This document shows, piece after piece, positions 1 to 8,691 of a stretch of 64,000 nt of DNA. How positions within the stretch are numbered: the first letter of the stretch is position 1; each line of letters begins with the position of its first letter. Source of the stretch: Lentzea cavernae (lineage in GTDB: Bacteria > Actinomycetota > Actinomycetes > Mycobacteriales > Pseudonocardiaceae); the NCBI RefSeq assembly GCF_014653695.1, contig NZ_BNAR01000002.1, positions 744,001 to 808,000 on the forward strand. Direction: 5' to 3'. Under the pieces are notes generated by a model. The model ran no database searches, was not told where the DNA came from, and was given only the letters and a program-made list of their open reading frames with translations. The position numbers and the translations under genes were made by a program.

Positions 1-1
1 G

Positions 2-757
2 TACCTCAAGAAGACCCCCGGCGTCCGCGACGTCGTCGTGTCCGGCGGCGACGTGGCGAACGTGCCGTGGCCGCAGCTCGAGTCGTTCCTCATGCGCCTG
101 CTCGACATCGACACGGTCCGCGACGTCCGCCTGGCCACCAAGGCCTTGGCGGGGCTGCCGCAGCACTGGCTCCAGCCGCGCGTCGTCGAGGGCCTCGAGC
201 GCGTGGCCCGCACCGCCTCCCGCCGTGGCGTCAACCTCGCGATCCACACGCACGTCAACCACGCCCAGTCCGTGACGCCCCTCGTCGCCGAGGCCGCCCG
301 CACGGCCCTCGAGGTCGGCGTGCGCGACGTGCGCAACCAGGGCGTGCTGATGAAGGGCGTCAACGCGACGCCGGACGACCTGCTGGACCTTTGCTTTGCC
401 CTGCAAGGGGAAGCGAACATCCTGCCGTACTACTTCTACATGTGCGACATGATCCCCAACGCCGAGCACTGGCGGGTGTCGGTGTGGGAGGCGCAGGAGC
501 TGCAGCACGCGATCATGGGCTATCTGCCCGGGTATGCGACTCCTCGGATCGTGTGCGATGTGCCGTACGTCGGGAAGCGGTGGGTGCATCAGATTGAGGA
601 TTATGACCGGGAGCTTGGGATCTCGTACTGGACCAAGAACTATCGGACCGGGATTGAGCTTGAGGACCCGGAGGCGTTGAACCGCCGTTATCCCTACTAC
701 GACCCGATCTCGTCGTTGGGTGAGACCGGCCAGAAGTGGTGGGCCGACCAGGCCTGA
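2..757 (+). CDS. KamA-family radical SAM aminomutase, C-terminal part (5' end outside window)
   Basis: The frame is open from the first bases of the window, so the gene starts upstream and only about 251 residues are seen. The protein resembles the KamA (lysine 2,3-aminomutase) family of PLP- and SAM-dependent radical enzymes: a VVSGGDVANVPW stretch corresponds to the SGGD region after the radical SAM core, followed by IHTHVNH and NQGVLMKGVN, typical of the TIM-barrel. The iron-sulphur CxxxCxxC motif must lie in the missing N-terminal part. A Lys in VPYVGKRW is a candidate PLP lysine. Family members move an amino group from the alpha to the beta carbon of lysine or a related amino acid; the substrate cannot be told from this fragment. 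It points away from the next gene, ending 6 bases before the convergent SDR stop. Confidence 0.8.
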   Translation, partial: YLKKTPGVRDVVVSGGDVANVPWPQLESFLMRLLDIDTVRDVRLATKALAGLPQHWLQPRVVEGLERVARTASRRGVNLAIHTHVNHAQSVTPLVAEAARTALEVGVRDVRNQGVLMKGVNATPDDLLDLCFALQGEANILPYYFYMCDMIPNAEHWRVSVWEAQELQHAIMGYLPGYATPRIVCDVPYVGKRWVHQIEDYDRELGISYWTKNYRTGIELEDPEALNRRYPYYDPISSLGETGQKWWADQA

Positions 758-763
758 CGGCCC

Positions 764-1564
764 TCAGACCGGGAGGTCCGGGCGTCGTGGCGTGCCCACG
801 GCGCTGATGTCGAAGACCGCGCCCGTCACCGTTCTCGACTCCCTGCGGGCCGCGAGCAGGACGTACGAGTCCACGTAGTCCTCCGCCCGCGGGGTGAAGT
901 CGAGCGCGGAGTACCTGCTCAGGGAATCCGCATCGGCCAGCACGTCGGTGATCGCCGTGTCGTCCAGCGCCATGGACCGAGGGCCGCGCAGATCGGTCGC
1001 CATGCCTCCGGGGGCGACACCGTTGACCCGGACGTGAGGGGCGAGCTCGTAGGCGAGCTGGGACACCAGACCGGCCGCGGCTCGCTTCGAGGCGGTGTAG
1101 AGGACGCCTCCGCCGCGCGGGTAGAGGGCGGCGTTGGAGAGGGTGAAGATCATGGAGCCGCGGCGGGCGGTGACGGCTTCCGCGGCGGCTCGTGCGCCGA
1201 TGAGGTAGCCCTTGACGTTGACGGCGAAGAGTTCGTCGAAGGCGTGGTCCAGCTCTGGCGGGGTCATGGAGAGCAGTTCGCGGCCGAAGTCCCAGAGGCC
1301 GGCGTTGCCGACGAAGGTGTCGAGGCCGCCGAACGCCTTCACGGCGGTGCTGACTGCCAAAGCGTTGTCACTGGTGGACGTCACGTCGCCCTGGACGGCT
1401 CGGACTCGGTCGCCGTGGGTGGTGACGAGGTCGTCGAGCTTGGCGGAGGAGCGTTCGAGGACCGTTACGGTGGCGCCTTCGGTTATGTAGCGGTCCACGA
1501 TGGCGCGGCCCAGGCCGGAGCCGCCGCCTGTCACCAGGGCCGACAGGCCCGCCAGGCGGGGCAT
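764..1564 (-). CDS. SDR cis-dihydrodiol dehydrogenase (BphB-like)
   Basis: A 266-residue classical short-chain dehydrogenase with the N-terminal cofactor motif TGGGSGLG near residue 12, an NAG motif and a YTASK catalytic Tyr-x3-Lys. Length and the late TDLRGP segment fit cis-2,3-dihydrodiol-2,3-dehydrogenases, which use NAD+ to rearomatise the dihydrodiol made by a ring-hydroxylating dioxygenase to a catechol. It is the last gene of the minus-strand aromatic operon. Its ATG overlaps the TGA of the hydrolase by one base (TGATG), which indicates translational coupling. The frame stays open far upstream, but the overlap, the family start and the shadowing of the hydrolase fix this start. The role rests on family and context; the exact aromatic substrate is unknown. 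Confidence 0.87.
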   Translation of the reverse strand: MPRLAGLSALVTGGGSGLGRAIVDRYITEGATVTVLERSSAKLDDLVTTHGDRVRAVQGDVTSTSDNALAVSTAVKAFGGLDTFVGNAGLWDFGRELLSMTPPELDHAFDELFAVNVKGYLIGARAAAEAVTARRGSMIFTLSNAALYPRGGGVLYTASKRAAAGLVSQLAYELAPHVRVNGVAPGGMATDLRGPRSMALDDTAITDVLADADSLSRYSALDFTPRAEDYVDSYVLLAARRESRTVTGAVFDISAVGTPRRPDLPV

Positions 1565-2421
1565 CAGCGGGTTTCCAGGAAGTGCTTGACCGTGGTGTTG
1601 AACTCGTCGGCGTGTTCCAGCTGGGCCCAGTGGCCGCAGCGGTTGAACATCAGCAGGCGGGAGTCCGGGATGACGGCGTGGGCGCGCATGCTGAGTTCGA
1701 AGTGGACGGTGCGGTCGTCGCGGCCGTGGATGATCAGCGTCGGGACGTCGGAGTGGGCCATCTTCTGGCTGGCCTCGGCGAAGCCGGTGGCGCCCAGGCC
1801 CGAGCGCATGACCTCGAGCCAGTTCTTGAGGTGTTCTGGTGTGGCTAGGGCGTTGCGGGAGCGTTGTTCGGCCAGTTCGCGGGTGGCGAAGGACGGGTCG
1901 AAGCACATGACGCGCACGAGTTTCTGGAAGTTCTCCGGTGACGGGTCCTCGTAGGTGTCGAAGATGAGCTGGATGCCTTCGGAGAGGCCGCTGGGGGTCA
2001 TGACGTTGACGCCCCAGATGCCCGCGCCCATGGTCACGAGGTGCGAGACGCGTTCGCGGTGTTCGGTGGCGATGATGGTGCCGATGCCGCCGCCCATGGA
2101 GTTGCCGATGATGGCGGCCCGGTCGATGCCGAGCGTGTCCATCAGCTGCAGTGTCGCGCGGCCTTGGTCGCGGCCGGTTGCCACGCTCTGCTCGCAGGAG
2201 TCGCCCCAGCCGGGCATCGTGACGGCGATGCAGTGGAACGACGAGGACAGGGCGCGGATGTTGGGCTCGAAGTTCGACCAGCCGGTGGCGCCGGGGCCGG
2301 TGCCGTGGATCAGCAGGAGGGGATGTCCCTGTCCTGCCTCGTTGATCTGGATCCGGTAGTCGGCGGTGTCGATCAGGCGGTAGGTCGACTCGTTGCTGAT
2401 GTCCGTGGTCGCGGTGGTCAC
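1564..2421 (-). CDS. Alpha/beta hydrolase, meta-cleavage product hydrolase (BphD-like)
   Basis: A 285-residue alpha/beta-fold hydrolase. The sequence shows LLLIHGTGPGATGWSNF (oxyanion region), nucleophile elbow GNSMGG with the catalytic Ser, an acid in IIHGRDDRTV and the catalytic His in GHWAQLEH. This pattern and length match carbon-carbon bond hydrolases of the BphD/HsaD/XylF group, which split the vinylogous 1,5-diketone produced by extradiol cleavage into a carboxylic acid and 2-hydroxypenta-2,4-dienoate. GTG start with AAAGG about nine bases upstream. It sits between the reductase and the SDR genes, consistent with the order of steps in a biphenyl-type upper pathway. Confidence 0.88.
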   Translation of the reverse strand: MTTATTDISNESTYRLIDTADYRIQINEAGQGHPLLLIHGTGPGATGWSNFEPNIRALSSSFHCIAVTMPGWGDSCEQSVATGRDQGRATLQLMDTLGIDRAAIIGNSMGGGIGTIIATEHRERVSHLVTMGAGIWGVNVMTPSGLSEGIQLIFDTYEDPSPENFQKLVRVMCFDPSFATRELAEQRSRNALATPEHLKNWLEVMRSGLGATGFAEASQKMAHSDVPTLIIHGRDDRTVHFELSMRAHAVIPDSRLLMFNRCGHWAQLEHADEFNTTVKHFLETR

Positions 2422-2448
2422 TGCGGATGCCTTTCGGGTGTGCCGGGG

Positions 2449-3708
2449 TCAGCCGGCGAGTTGTTCGGGCGAACGGGGGCGGTGGGGCTTCAGCAGGGCG
2501 CGCAGGTCGGTGGCGGCGTCGGCGAGCACGGCGTTGTCCACGAGCACGGTGGAGGCGACCAGGCGGCGGGCGATGCCGATCTCGCGGGACGCGTCCATGC
2601 CGGCGGCGGCTGCCAGGCGGCCGTCGCGCAGCCAGAAGGCCAGGAAGCGTTGTGGTGTCGCGCCTTCGCGGATCACGACCTGGTCGGTGCCGCGGGGGCG
2701 GCCGATGATCTGCAGCGTGGCGTCGTACTGGTCGGACCACGCGTACGGGGCTTCCTTGTAGCGGACGGGTTCTCCGGCGACGGTGGAACCGACGGCGGCG
2801 CCGTGGCGTTGTGCTGTGTCCCAGTGTTCGAGGCGTCCGCGCGTGGCGAGGTGGGGGTGTGCCTGGCTCGCGACGTCGCCGGCCGCGAAGATCCAGGCGC
2901 GGCTCGTCTGGCCGAACTCGTTCACCGGGAAGCCCCAGTGGTCGACGTCCACGCGGGCCGACGTGCCGAGTTCGGTGCGGGGTTGCACGCCGATGCCGAC
3001 GACGACGGTCGCGGTGTCGAGGCGGTGTCCGGTCGAGAGGACGACCTGCTCGACGGTCGAGCCGGTGGCGGCGAAGCGCTCGACGGTGGCGCCGGTGATC
3101 AGGCGCACGCCGTGTCCGCGGTGAAGGTCGACGACGAGGCTCGCCACCTCGGGGCCGACGATGTTCGCGAGCGGCCGGGGCTGCGCTTCGACCACCGTGA
3201 CGTCGATGCCGCGCTGACGTGCGACCGCCGCCAGTTCCAGGCCGATGAAGCCCGCGCCGATGATGACGAGCGGGCCACCCCGGGCGAGTTGTGCGCTCAG
3301 CCGGGCCGCGTCGGTGGCGTCGCGCAACGTCAGCACGTTGTCGGCGTCGGCGTGCGGAAGGGCCAGATGCCTTGCGGTGACACCGGTGGCGAGCACCAGG
3401 CGGTCGACGTCGAGCTGTTCGCCGCCGCCCAGGTGCACCTTGAGCGCGCCGGGGTCGATCGCGGTCACCCGCTCGCCCAGGCGCAGGTCGATCTCCAGGT
3501 CGGCGTAGGTCGACCACGGCACGATGGGCACCAGTCCGCCGGTCGTGTCGTCGAGCAGGGCCTTGGACAGCGGCGGACGTTCGTAGGGCGGGTGGGGATC
3601 ACCGTCGACGACGGTGATCGTGCCCCGGTAGTCGAGCCGGCGCAGTGCCAGGGCCGCGGAGATGCCCGCGGCGCTCGCACCGACGATCACGCAACTGGAC
3701 CTGTGCAT
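2449..3708 (-). CDS. Ferredoxin-NAD(P)+ reductase of aromatic dioxygenase (BphA4-like)
   Basis: A 419-residue FAD- and NAD(P)H-binding oxidoreductase. An N-terminal VIVGASAAGISAALALRR dinucleotide fold (GxSxxG) is followed by the ERPPLSK motif, a second NAD-binding GAGFIGLELAA motif around residue 150 and AWIFAAGDVA near 275. This is the rubredoxin/ferredoxin reductase family that passes electrons from NAD(P)H to the Rieske ferredoxin of three-component ring dioxygenases. ATG preceded by GAGGG. It follows the ferredoxin gene by nine bases and is therefore the natural partner of that protein and of the alpha-beta oxygenase further upstream. Confidence 0.9.
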   Translation of the reverse strand: MHRSSCVIVGASAAGISAALALRRLDYRGTITVVDGDPHPPYERPPLSKALLDDTTGGLVPIVPWSTYADLEIDLRLGERVTAIDPGALKVHLGGGEQLDVDRLVLATGVTARHLALPHADADNVLTLRDATDAARLSAQLARGGPLVIIGAGFIGLELAAVARQRGIDVTVVEAQPRPLANIVGPEVASLVVDLHRGHGVRLITGATVERFAATGSTVEQVVLSTGHRLDTATVVVGIGVQPRTELGTSARVDVDHWGFPVNEFGQTSRAWIFAAGDVASQAHPHLATRGRLEHWDTAQRHGAAVGSTVAGEPVRYKEAPYAWSDQYDATLQIIGRPRGTDQVVIREGATPQRFLAFWLRDGRLAAAAGMDASREIGIARRLVASTVLVDNAVLADAATDLRALLKPHRPRSPEQLAG

Positions 3709-3717
3709 CGGCCGCCC

Positions 3718-4032
3718 TCACACCCGGTCGGGGACTTCGACCGAGACGTCGCCGCCGTCGACCCTCACCCGGTACGTGCACAGCGGTTTCGTCGCCGGGA
3801 GCGACAGCGCGGCGCCCGTCCTGAGGTCGAACTTGGCCAGGTGCCACGCGCATTCGACCTGGGCGCCGTCGACGTACCCGTCCGCCAGCGACGACAGGCC
3901 GTGCGTGCAGGTGTCGTCGAGCGCGTAGAACTCCCCGTCCGCCTTGAAGACCGCGACGGGCGGGTCGGTCGGAAGCTGAAGCGCATCGCCGTCGTCGAGC
4001 TCGTCGGCGGAACAGGCGCGAATCCAGGACAT
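3718..4032 (-). CDS. Rieske-type ferredoxin (BphA3-like)
   Basis: A 104-residue Rieske [2Fe-2S] protein. The two cluster-binding boxes are visible as CTHG (around residue 42) and CAWH (around residue 61), giving two Cys and two His ligands. The size and absence of a signal peptide fit the soluble ferredoxin component of aromatic ring-hydroxylating dioxygenases, which shuttles single electrons from the reductase to the oxygenase. One point differs from many relatives: the second box reads CAWHLAKFDLRTG, where C-P-x-H-G is more common. The gene lies between the beta subunit and the reductase in a tight operon. Confidence 0.92.
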   Translation of the reverse strand: MSWIRACSADELDDGDALQLPTDPPVAVFKADGEFYALDDTCTHGLSSLADGYVDGAQVECAWHLAKFDLRTGAALSLPATKPLCTYRVRVDGGDVSVEVPDRV

Positions 4033-4065
4033 GTTGCCGAAACCTTCGTTAGAAACGGGCGCGGG

Positions 4066-4602
4066 TCAGAAGAACGTGCTGAGGTTCCCGGACTGCAGCA
4101 CGGTCTGGTCGAGGTAGATGAACCGCTTGACAATGGCCAGGCCGGTGCCGACGCGGCGCAGCCGGTCCTCGCGGCGGCCGACCCACTGGTCGACGTCGTT
4201 CTTCAGCCGCGTGCGGTACAGCAGGAAGTTGCTGTGCACGGCCAGTTCGTCGCCGTCGTCCTCGACGATCCGGACGTTGGTGATCAGGTGGCGGGTCCTC
4301 GACGGCGGGTCCTCGGCCCAGGAGGTTCCCGTGGCGAACTTCTTCGCGCGGATCTCCAGCCAGTTCTTGTCCTCGTCGAAGTACGCCATCTCACCGGGTT
4401 TCGTGAACTCCAGGTGGAGCTGACGCCGGGTCATGGTCCGCCGCAGGGGCATGAAGTAGTGGGCGTCGGCCGTGAAGAGGTCGACCCACTCGTCATAGCT
4501 GTGGCTGTCGAGCAGGGCTGCCTCGTGGTAGAGGAACTGCTCGACCTCGTGCTGCAGGACCATCGCGTCCACTGTGGACTTCGTGGTGGCTTCGATCGTC
4601 AT
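4066..4602 (-). CDS. Aromatic ring-hydroxylating dioxygenase, beta subunit
   Basis: A 178-residue protein of the SnoaL/NTF2-like beta-subunit family, with the characteristic EQFLYHEAALLD start, a DAHYFMPLRRT stretch and RTRHLITNVRI. Beta subunits have no cofactor and hold the alpha3-beta3 hexamer together. The longest frame begins with a GTG at 4611, but the ATG at 4602 has GAGG about eight bases upstream, so I chose the ATG. It directly follows the alpha subunit (15 bases apart from this start) as expected for this enzyme class. Confidence 0.9.
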   Translation of the reverse strand: MTIEATTKSTVDAMVLQHEVEQFLYHEAALLDSHSYDEWVDLFTADAHYFMPLRRTMTRRQLHLEFTKPGEMAYFDEDKNWLEIRAKKFATGTSWAEDPPSRTRHLITNVRIVEDDGDELAVHSNFLLYRTRLKNDVDQWVGRREDRLRRVGTGLAIVKRFIYLDQTVLQSGNLSTFF

Positions 4603-4617
4603 TGGTTCCACCTCGGC

Positions 4618-5973
4618 CTAGTAGCGATCCCTGGGGATCGTGCGCTCGCGCAGCTCCTCCCAGCTCGGGTTCCGCAGCCATTCGCGCCACGCGTGGTAGG
4701 TCCACAGCTGGGCGTGCTCGTTGATCGGCGCGTCCATGAAGGCCAGACCGTCCTCCTTGACGACCTCCGACGTGCCCAGGCCCATCTTCAGCAGCTGGGG
4801 GATCTCCCGGCTCTTGAGGCCCTTGGTCTGCAACGTCGACTGCGCCCAGTTCTCGCCGTCCTCCTGCTCCAGCATGCCCGCGGGCCCGAAGAAGTGGATC
4901 TGCGAGTCGAGCGACGCGGCCTGCTCGTCCGCTGAGCTGTTCCTGTCCCTGAAGGAGAACCACCAGATCTCGGTGACGTCAGGGCTGCGCGGGACCCGGA
5001 GGCTCAGCTGCGCGTTCGTCGTGACCCACGTGGAGGGGAAGATGTGCGGGTGGCCAGCCACGCGGCCGCCGTGACGTCCCAGCCGGGCCTCGACCTCGGG
5101 CTTGTGGCGCCACGCGAACGGTTCGGTGCCGGCGGTCACCTCGAGGGACTCCTGGTCCGGGCCGGAGATGGCGTGCCCGTACTCCCCCACTACGACGAAG
5201 TTGTGCAGGTCGGTGGGCAGGAAGGGGACTTCGAGGTTGGCGCCCGTGTCGGACTTCGCCCCGCCTTCGACGAAGTCGTCCGGCGGGGCGGGGATCAGGC
5301 CCACCGAGAACGCAGACATGTGCGTGATCTGCGGGTGGTAGTAGTCGAACACGTTGTCGACGGTGAACTTCCAGTTGGTGTGCACGGTGAACTTCTGCAC
5401 ACCGGGGACGGCCTCCATGTCGCCGCGTTCCGCGATCATGTCGAGACCGAGACGCCCTGTGGCGCCCAGGTAGTCCTCCAGCGGCGGAGCGGTCTCGTCG
5501 AACGTGGCGAACACGAAGCCGCGGTAGGTGTCCAGCTGCGCGACCTTGCGCAGCGGGTGCTTCGACAGGTCGAGCTTGTCCTTGTAGAAGATGGACTTGC
5601 CGGGCACGCCGACCAGCTCACCGTCGAGGCCGAACGTCCAGCCGTGGTACGTGCACATGAAGTTGCGCACGTTGCCCTCCTCGGCGCGGCAGACCGCGTT
5701 GCCCCTGTGCGAACAGGTGTTGAGGAAAGCGCGGATGCTCCCGTCGCGCTGGCGCACGACGAGCACGTTGTCCGACCCCATCGGCGCCTCGAAGAAGTCG
5801 CCCCGCTTCGGGATCTGCGTGTCGTGGCAGAGGAACAGCCAGGCACGGCCGAAGATGTTCTTCATCTCCAGGTCGAAGATCTCCTGGTCGCTGAAGATGG
5901 TCCGGTCGATCTCGCCGGTGTCGAGGGAGACGAGGTCGTCGAGTCGGTCCACTGCCCTGGGGACGTCGGTCAT
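4618..5973 (-). CDS. Aromatic ring-hydroxylating dioxygenase, alpha (catalytic) subunit
   Basis: A 451-residue oxygenase subunit. The Rieske [2Fe-2S] domain is seen as CSHRGNAVC and CTYHGW near residues 90-110. The catalytic domain contains NWKFTVDNVFDYYHPQITH around residue 205, carrying the Asp and the two His residues that bridge to and bind the mononuclear iron. The enzyme inserts both atoms of O2 into an aromatic ring to give a cis-dihydrodiol. Overall motifs fit the biphenyl/toluene/ethylbenzene branch. ATG with GGAGA five bases upstream. Downstream come beta subunit, ferredoxin and reductase in order, so all parts of one electron chain are present. Substrate is not deducible without phylogeny. 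Confidence 0.92.
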   Translation of the reverse strand: MTDVPRAVDRLDDLVSLDTGEIDRTIFSDQEIFDLEMKNIFGRAWLFLCHDTQIPKRGDFFEAPMGSDNVLVVRQRDGSIRAFLNTCSHRGNAVCRAEEGNVRNFMCTYHGWTFGLDGELVGVPGKSIFYKDKLDLSKHPLRKVAQLDTYRGFVFATFDETAPPLEDYLGATGRLGLDMIAERGDMEAVPGVQKFTVHTNWKFTVDNVFDYYHPQITHMSAFSVGLIPAPPDDFVEGGAKSDTGANLEVPFLPTDLHNFVVVGEYGHAISGPDQESLEVTAGTEPFAWRHKPEVEARLGRHGGRVAGHPHIFPSTWVTTNAQLSLRVPRSPDVTEIWWFSFRDRNSSADEQAASLDSQIHFFGPAGMLEQEDGENWAQSTLQTKGLKSREIPQLLKMGLGTSEVVKEDGLAFMDAPINEHAQLWTYHAWREWLRNPSWEELRERTIPRDRY

Positions 5974-6000
5974 GGGGTTCTCCTGTGGTCGAGCCGGAAG

Positions 6001-6897
6001 TCAGTGGGTGTGCGAGCGGTCGTGGCCCCAGAGCTGTGCCGCGTCCCAGTCGATGACGGTCCAGGTCTCGTCGTTGATGAGCTTGCCCTCGGTGCCGTAC
6101 TCGACGCCGATGCCGGACGGCGACTCCATGTAGAACGAGAGCATCCCGTCGTTCGTGTGCCGCCCGAGCGCCGCGGTCAGCGAGATCTTCTTCTCCCGCA
6201 CGCGGTCCAGCGCGCGGCCCACGCCGTCGAGGGTGTCGACCTCCAGCATGAAGTGGTTGAGCTCGGGCTTGCTGCCCGGCCGCGCGGGACCGAACGCCAG
6301 GGAGTGGTGGCGCGGGTTGACGTGCGTGAAGGTGAGCGAGATGCCGTGCTGCTTCATGGTGATGTAGTCGCTGACCTTGAAGCCCAGGACGTTGAGGTAG
6401 AAGTCGATCATCTCGTCCGTGTTCGCCGACTGCAGCACGACGTGCCCGACGCCGAGGTCGTTGCCGGCCGGGTCGGTGGTCACGAACCGCACGCCCGTCG
6501 GCGACACGAACGGGCTGGAGAGGACTCCGGCGCCGAAGAACAGCTCCAGCTGGAAGCCCGCGGGGTCGGCGAAGCGCGCGAGCCGGCGGACACCGCGCAA
6601 CGAGGCCAGGTCGGCGTCCTCCTTCACCGCGACGCCCTGCCGTTCCAGGTCGGCCACCTGCGCGACGAAGTCCTCCTCGTCGCGCACCTCCCAGCCCACG
6701 TAGGTGAGCTCGTCGTCGCCGGCCCGCACCGCGATGCGGTGGTGGCGCTCGTCCATGCGCAGGAAGAGGGTCTCGACGTCATGGTCGTCACGACCGCGGG
6801 TGACCTGCAGGCCGAGAACGCCGGAGGCGAACTCGCTCCACGCGTCGAGGTCCGCCGCCCCGATCCCGATGTAGCCGAGCGCTTTGATGTACCCCAC
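6001..6897 (-). CDS. Extradiol ring-cleavage dioxygenase (2,3-dihydroxybiphenyl 1,2-dioxygenase-like)
   Basis: A 298-residue two-domain vicinal-oxygen-chelate dioxygenase. The iron ligands are visible: His in LGVGHVVLQ (about residue 148), His in PRHHSLAFG (about 212) and Glu in GIGVEYGTEG (about 263). The active-site His and Tyr found in type I extradiol enzymes also fit. It opens the catechol ring next to the hydroxyl pair to give the yellow meta-cleavage product for the hydrolase downstream. The reading frame can be extended to 7017, but the GTG at 6897 has a GAGGAG at the right distance and begins the family's typical IKALGYIGI start, giving the standard length. Confidence 0.92.
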   Translation of the reverse strand: MGYIKALGYIGIGAADLDAWSEFASGVLGLQVTRGRDDHDVETLFLRMDERHHRIAVRAGDDELTYVGWEVRDEEDFVAQVADLERQGVAVKEDADLASLRGVRRLARFADPAGFQLELFFGAGVLSSPFVSPTGVRFVTTDPAGNDLGVGHVVLQSANTDEMIDFYLNVLGFKVSDYITMKQHGISLTFTHVNPRHHSLAFGPARPGSKPELNHFMLEVDTLDGVGRALDRVREKKISLTAALGRHTNDGMLSFYMESPSGIGVEYGTEGKLINDETWTVIDWDAAQLWGHDRSHTH

Positions 6898-6985
6898 GTT
6901 GGATGCTCCTCGAGTTGAGTCCCGCACGGCCCGAGCGGGCGCACCTGGCGGTGATTCCCTTATCCTGCAACGCTGTGGCGCGAAC

Positions 6986-7795
6986 TCAAGCTTTGCGTTC
7001 CGCGAGGCGGAATGCACCCGAGAGCTGTCGCGCGATGTCGTTCAGAGCAGTCCTGTACCGCGACGGAGACCGGCCGGAAACGCTGCAGGACAACGAGATC
7101 GACGCGACCGCACGGGTCGTGTCCGCGTTCCAGACCGGTGCCGCCAGGCACGCGACCCCGAGGAAGGACTCCTCGTAGTCCGTCGCCAGACCGGTTTCCC
7201 GCACGCGCACCAGCGACTGCGTCATCCGTTGCGCGTCGGCGACGGTGTACGCCGTGAAGCGTTTGAACGATCCGGCCAGTGTCTGCTTCACGACCGGAGG
7301 ACTCGCGAACGCGAGAAGGGCTTTTCCCAGACCAGTGGCGTACGCCGGACGACGCCCGCCGACGCGTGTCGTCACGCGCGGGCTGTTCGTTCCCGCGACC
7401 TTGTCCACGTACAGGACGTCCGATCCGCTCAGGACTCCCAGGTGGACGGTCTGGCGGGTCAGGGCGAACAGCTCCGCGAGGTACGGCGCCGCCGACTCGC
7501 GCAGGTTCTCGACCTCACCGACCTGGACCCGGTTGCCGACCTCGAACACGCGGTCGGCCAGCGAGTACCTGTCCTCGACCTTCGCCACGTACCCGTGCGA
7601 GATCATCGTCACCAGCAGGCGGTGGATGGTCGATTTGGCCATGCCGGTGCGGTGGGCGATCTCCGAGACGCCGAGCGGTGCCCGTGACGTGGCCAGCGCG
7701 TCCAGCACGCACAGTCCCTTGCCGACGGACGTGTCGCCCTTGCCCGCGGACGTCTCGCGTCCGCCGGGCACCACTCCTTGCCGTTGTTCGTCCAC
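6986..7795 (-). CDS. IclR-family transcriptional regulator of the aromatic operon
   Basis: A 269-residue regulator. An N-terminal winged helix-turn-helix (VSEIAHRTGMAKSTIHRLL, residues about 43-65) precedes an effector-binding domain with the IclR hallmarks GLGKALLAF and LATDYEESFLGVACLAAPV. It heads the minus-strand aromatic operon, ending 88 bases before the extradiol dioxygenase start, so it is probably its local activator or repressor. GTG start with a weak GGAAAG upstream. The long Gly-rich N-terminal tail (about 25 residues) is not conserved in the family and a later start is possible. Confidence 0.9.
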   Translation of the reverse strand: MDEQRQGVVPGGRETSAGKGDTSVGKGLCVLDALATSRAPLGVSEIAHRTGMAKSTIHRLLVTMISHGYVAKVEDRYSLADRVFEVGNRVQVGEVENLRESAAPYLAELFALTRQTVHLGVLSGSDVLYVDKVAGTNSPRVTTRVGGRRPAYATGLGKALLAFASPPVVKQTLAGSFKRFTAYTVADAQRMTQSLVRVRETGLATDYEESFLGVACLAAPVWNADTTRAVASISLSCSVSGRSPSRYRTALNDIARQLSGAFRLAERKA

Positions 7796-7860
7796 GTTGA
7801 CGCTTCTTTCCGCAGTCCCGCACCGGGAGGTGGTTCGAGCCTTGTCCAGACAGCCGCTCT

Positions 7861-7902
7861 CTAAGTCGGAGTCGTACTCTCATTTAGGCGGCTACACTAA
7901 GT
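7861..7902. promoter_or_regulatory. Promoter/operator candidate between IclR and TetR genes
   Basis: The stretch carries the hexamer CTAAGT twice (7861-7866 and 7897-7902) and an imperfect dyad with TTAG at 7884-7887 and CTAA at 7897-7900. TACACT at 7893-7898 could be a -10 box for the TetR gene, which would give a leader of roughly 35 bases to the TTG start. Autoregulation by the TetR protein is an inference. Confidence 0.35.
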
Positions 7903-7940
7903 TGGCCGTGGTCACCGCGCAAGAGGGAAGGAACGAGGAG

Positions 7941-8549
7941 TTGTCGGACGATCTCCGCACCGCCGCGCCGGAACGCCCGTTGCGGGCCGACGCGCGTCGC
8001 AGCATCGACCGCATCGTCACGGCCGCGCGCGCCCTGGTCGAGGAGCAGGGCCCGGCCGTCTCGCTGGACGAGGTCGCCAAGCGCGCCGGGGTGGCGCCGG
8101 CGACGCTGTACCGGCACTTCCCCAGCCGCATGCACCTGTTCGAGACCGTGTACCGCTCGCGGATGCTGACGGTGCTCGAACGTGCGCCCGAACTGAGCTC
8201 GGGGCACGAGCCGATGGACGCGCTGCTGCTGTGGCTGCACGAGTTCATCGATTTCAGCATCGAGTCGCACCGGGTGCTGACCGTCCTGTTGTCGCAGGGC
8301 CTGCAGGAGACCGATCCGAGCGCCAACGCGCAGTGGGGCCGGGCGCAGGTGGTGCCGGTCGTCGCGCGTCTCCTGCAGCCGGCGCAACGAGCGGGCGGGA
8401 TCCGCGGCGACCTCACCGCCGACGAGCTCGTCGCCCTGGTCACCGGTCTCACGTTCGCGGTGGACTTCCGCGAGGGCCGGCCTGACGTGCGCCGCGCGGG
8501 CGCCCTCAGGACGATGGAGCTGTTGATCGACGGCCTCGCTCCCCGCTGA
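7941..8549 (+). CDS. TetR-family transcriptional repressor
   Basis: About 202 residues. The N-terminal helix-turn-helix reads VSLDEVAKRAGVAPATLYRHFPSR, a textbook TetR motif, followed by an all-helical ligand domain with VTGLTFAVDFREG near the C-terminus. The TTG at 7941 is preferred because GGAAGG lies about nine bases upstream; a GTG at 7908 in the same frame would add 11 residues but has no ribosome-binding site. It is divergent from the IclR gene and 142 bases ahead of the MFS pump on the same strand, the usual arrangement of a repressor with the exporter it controls. Confidence 0.85.
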   Translation: MSDDLRTAAPERPLRADARRSIDRIVTAARALVEEQGPAVSLDEVAKRAGVAPATLYRHFPSRMHLFETVYRSRMLTVLERAPELSSGHEPMDALLLWLHEFIDFSIESHRVLTVLLSQGLQETDPSANAQWGRAQVVPVVARLLQPAQRAGGIRGDLTADELVALVTGLTFAVDFREGRPDVRRAGALRTMELLIDGLAPR

Positions 8550-8691
8550 GGTCGCGGCGCGCCCGGTGTGAGATCACCGCCGGCTTTCTGCCTGCCGGAA
8601 CGACTCAGCGGCGCCGGACGAACCCCGCGAAGCAGACTCCCCCTGCCGCTGTCGGCGGTGTCGTCCGACGACCAGGAGGAGTTGTCCACCG

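Noticed and set aside
764-3517. 917-codon minus-strand frame covering SDR, hydrolase and part of the reductase
   Set aside because: Only the last 266 codons match a protein family; the upstream part is the shadow of two well-supported genes in other frames and is extremely Arg/Pro-rich.
2041-4935. 964-codon plus-strand frame opposite the aromatic operon
   Set aside because: Low-complexity GC-skewed translation with no recognisable domain, fully antisense to five recognised genes.
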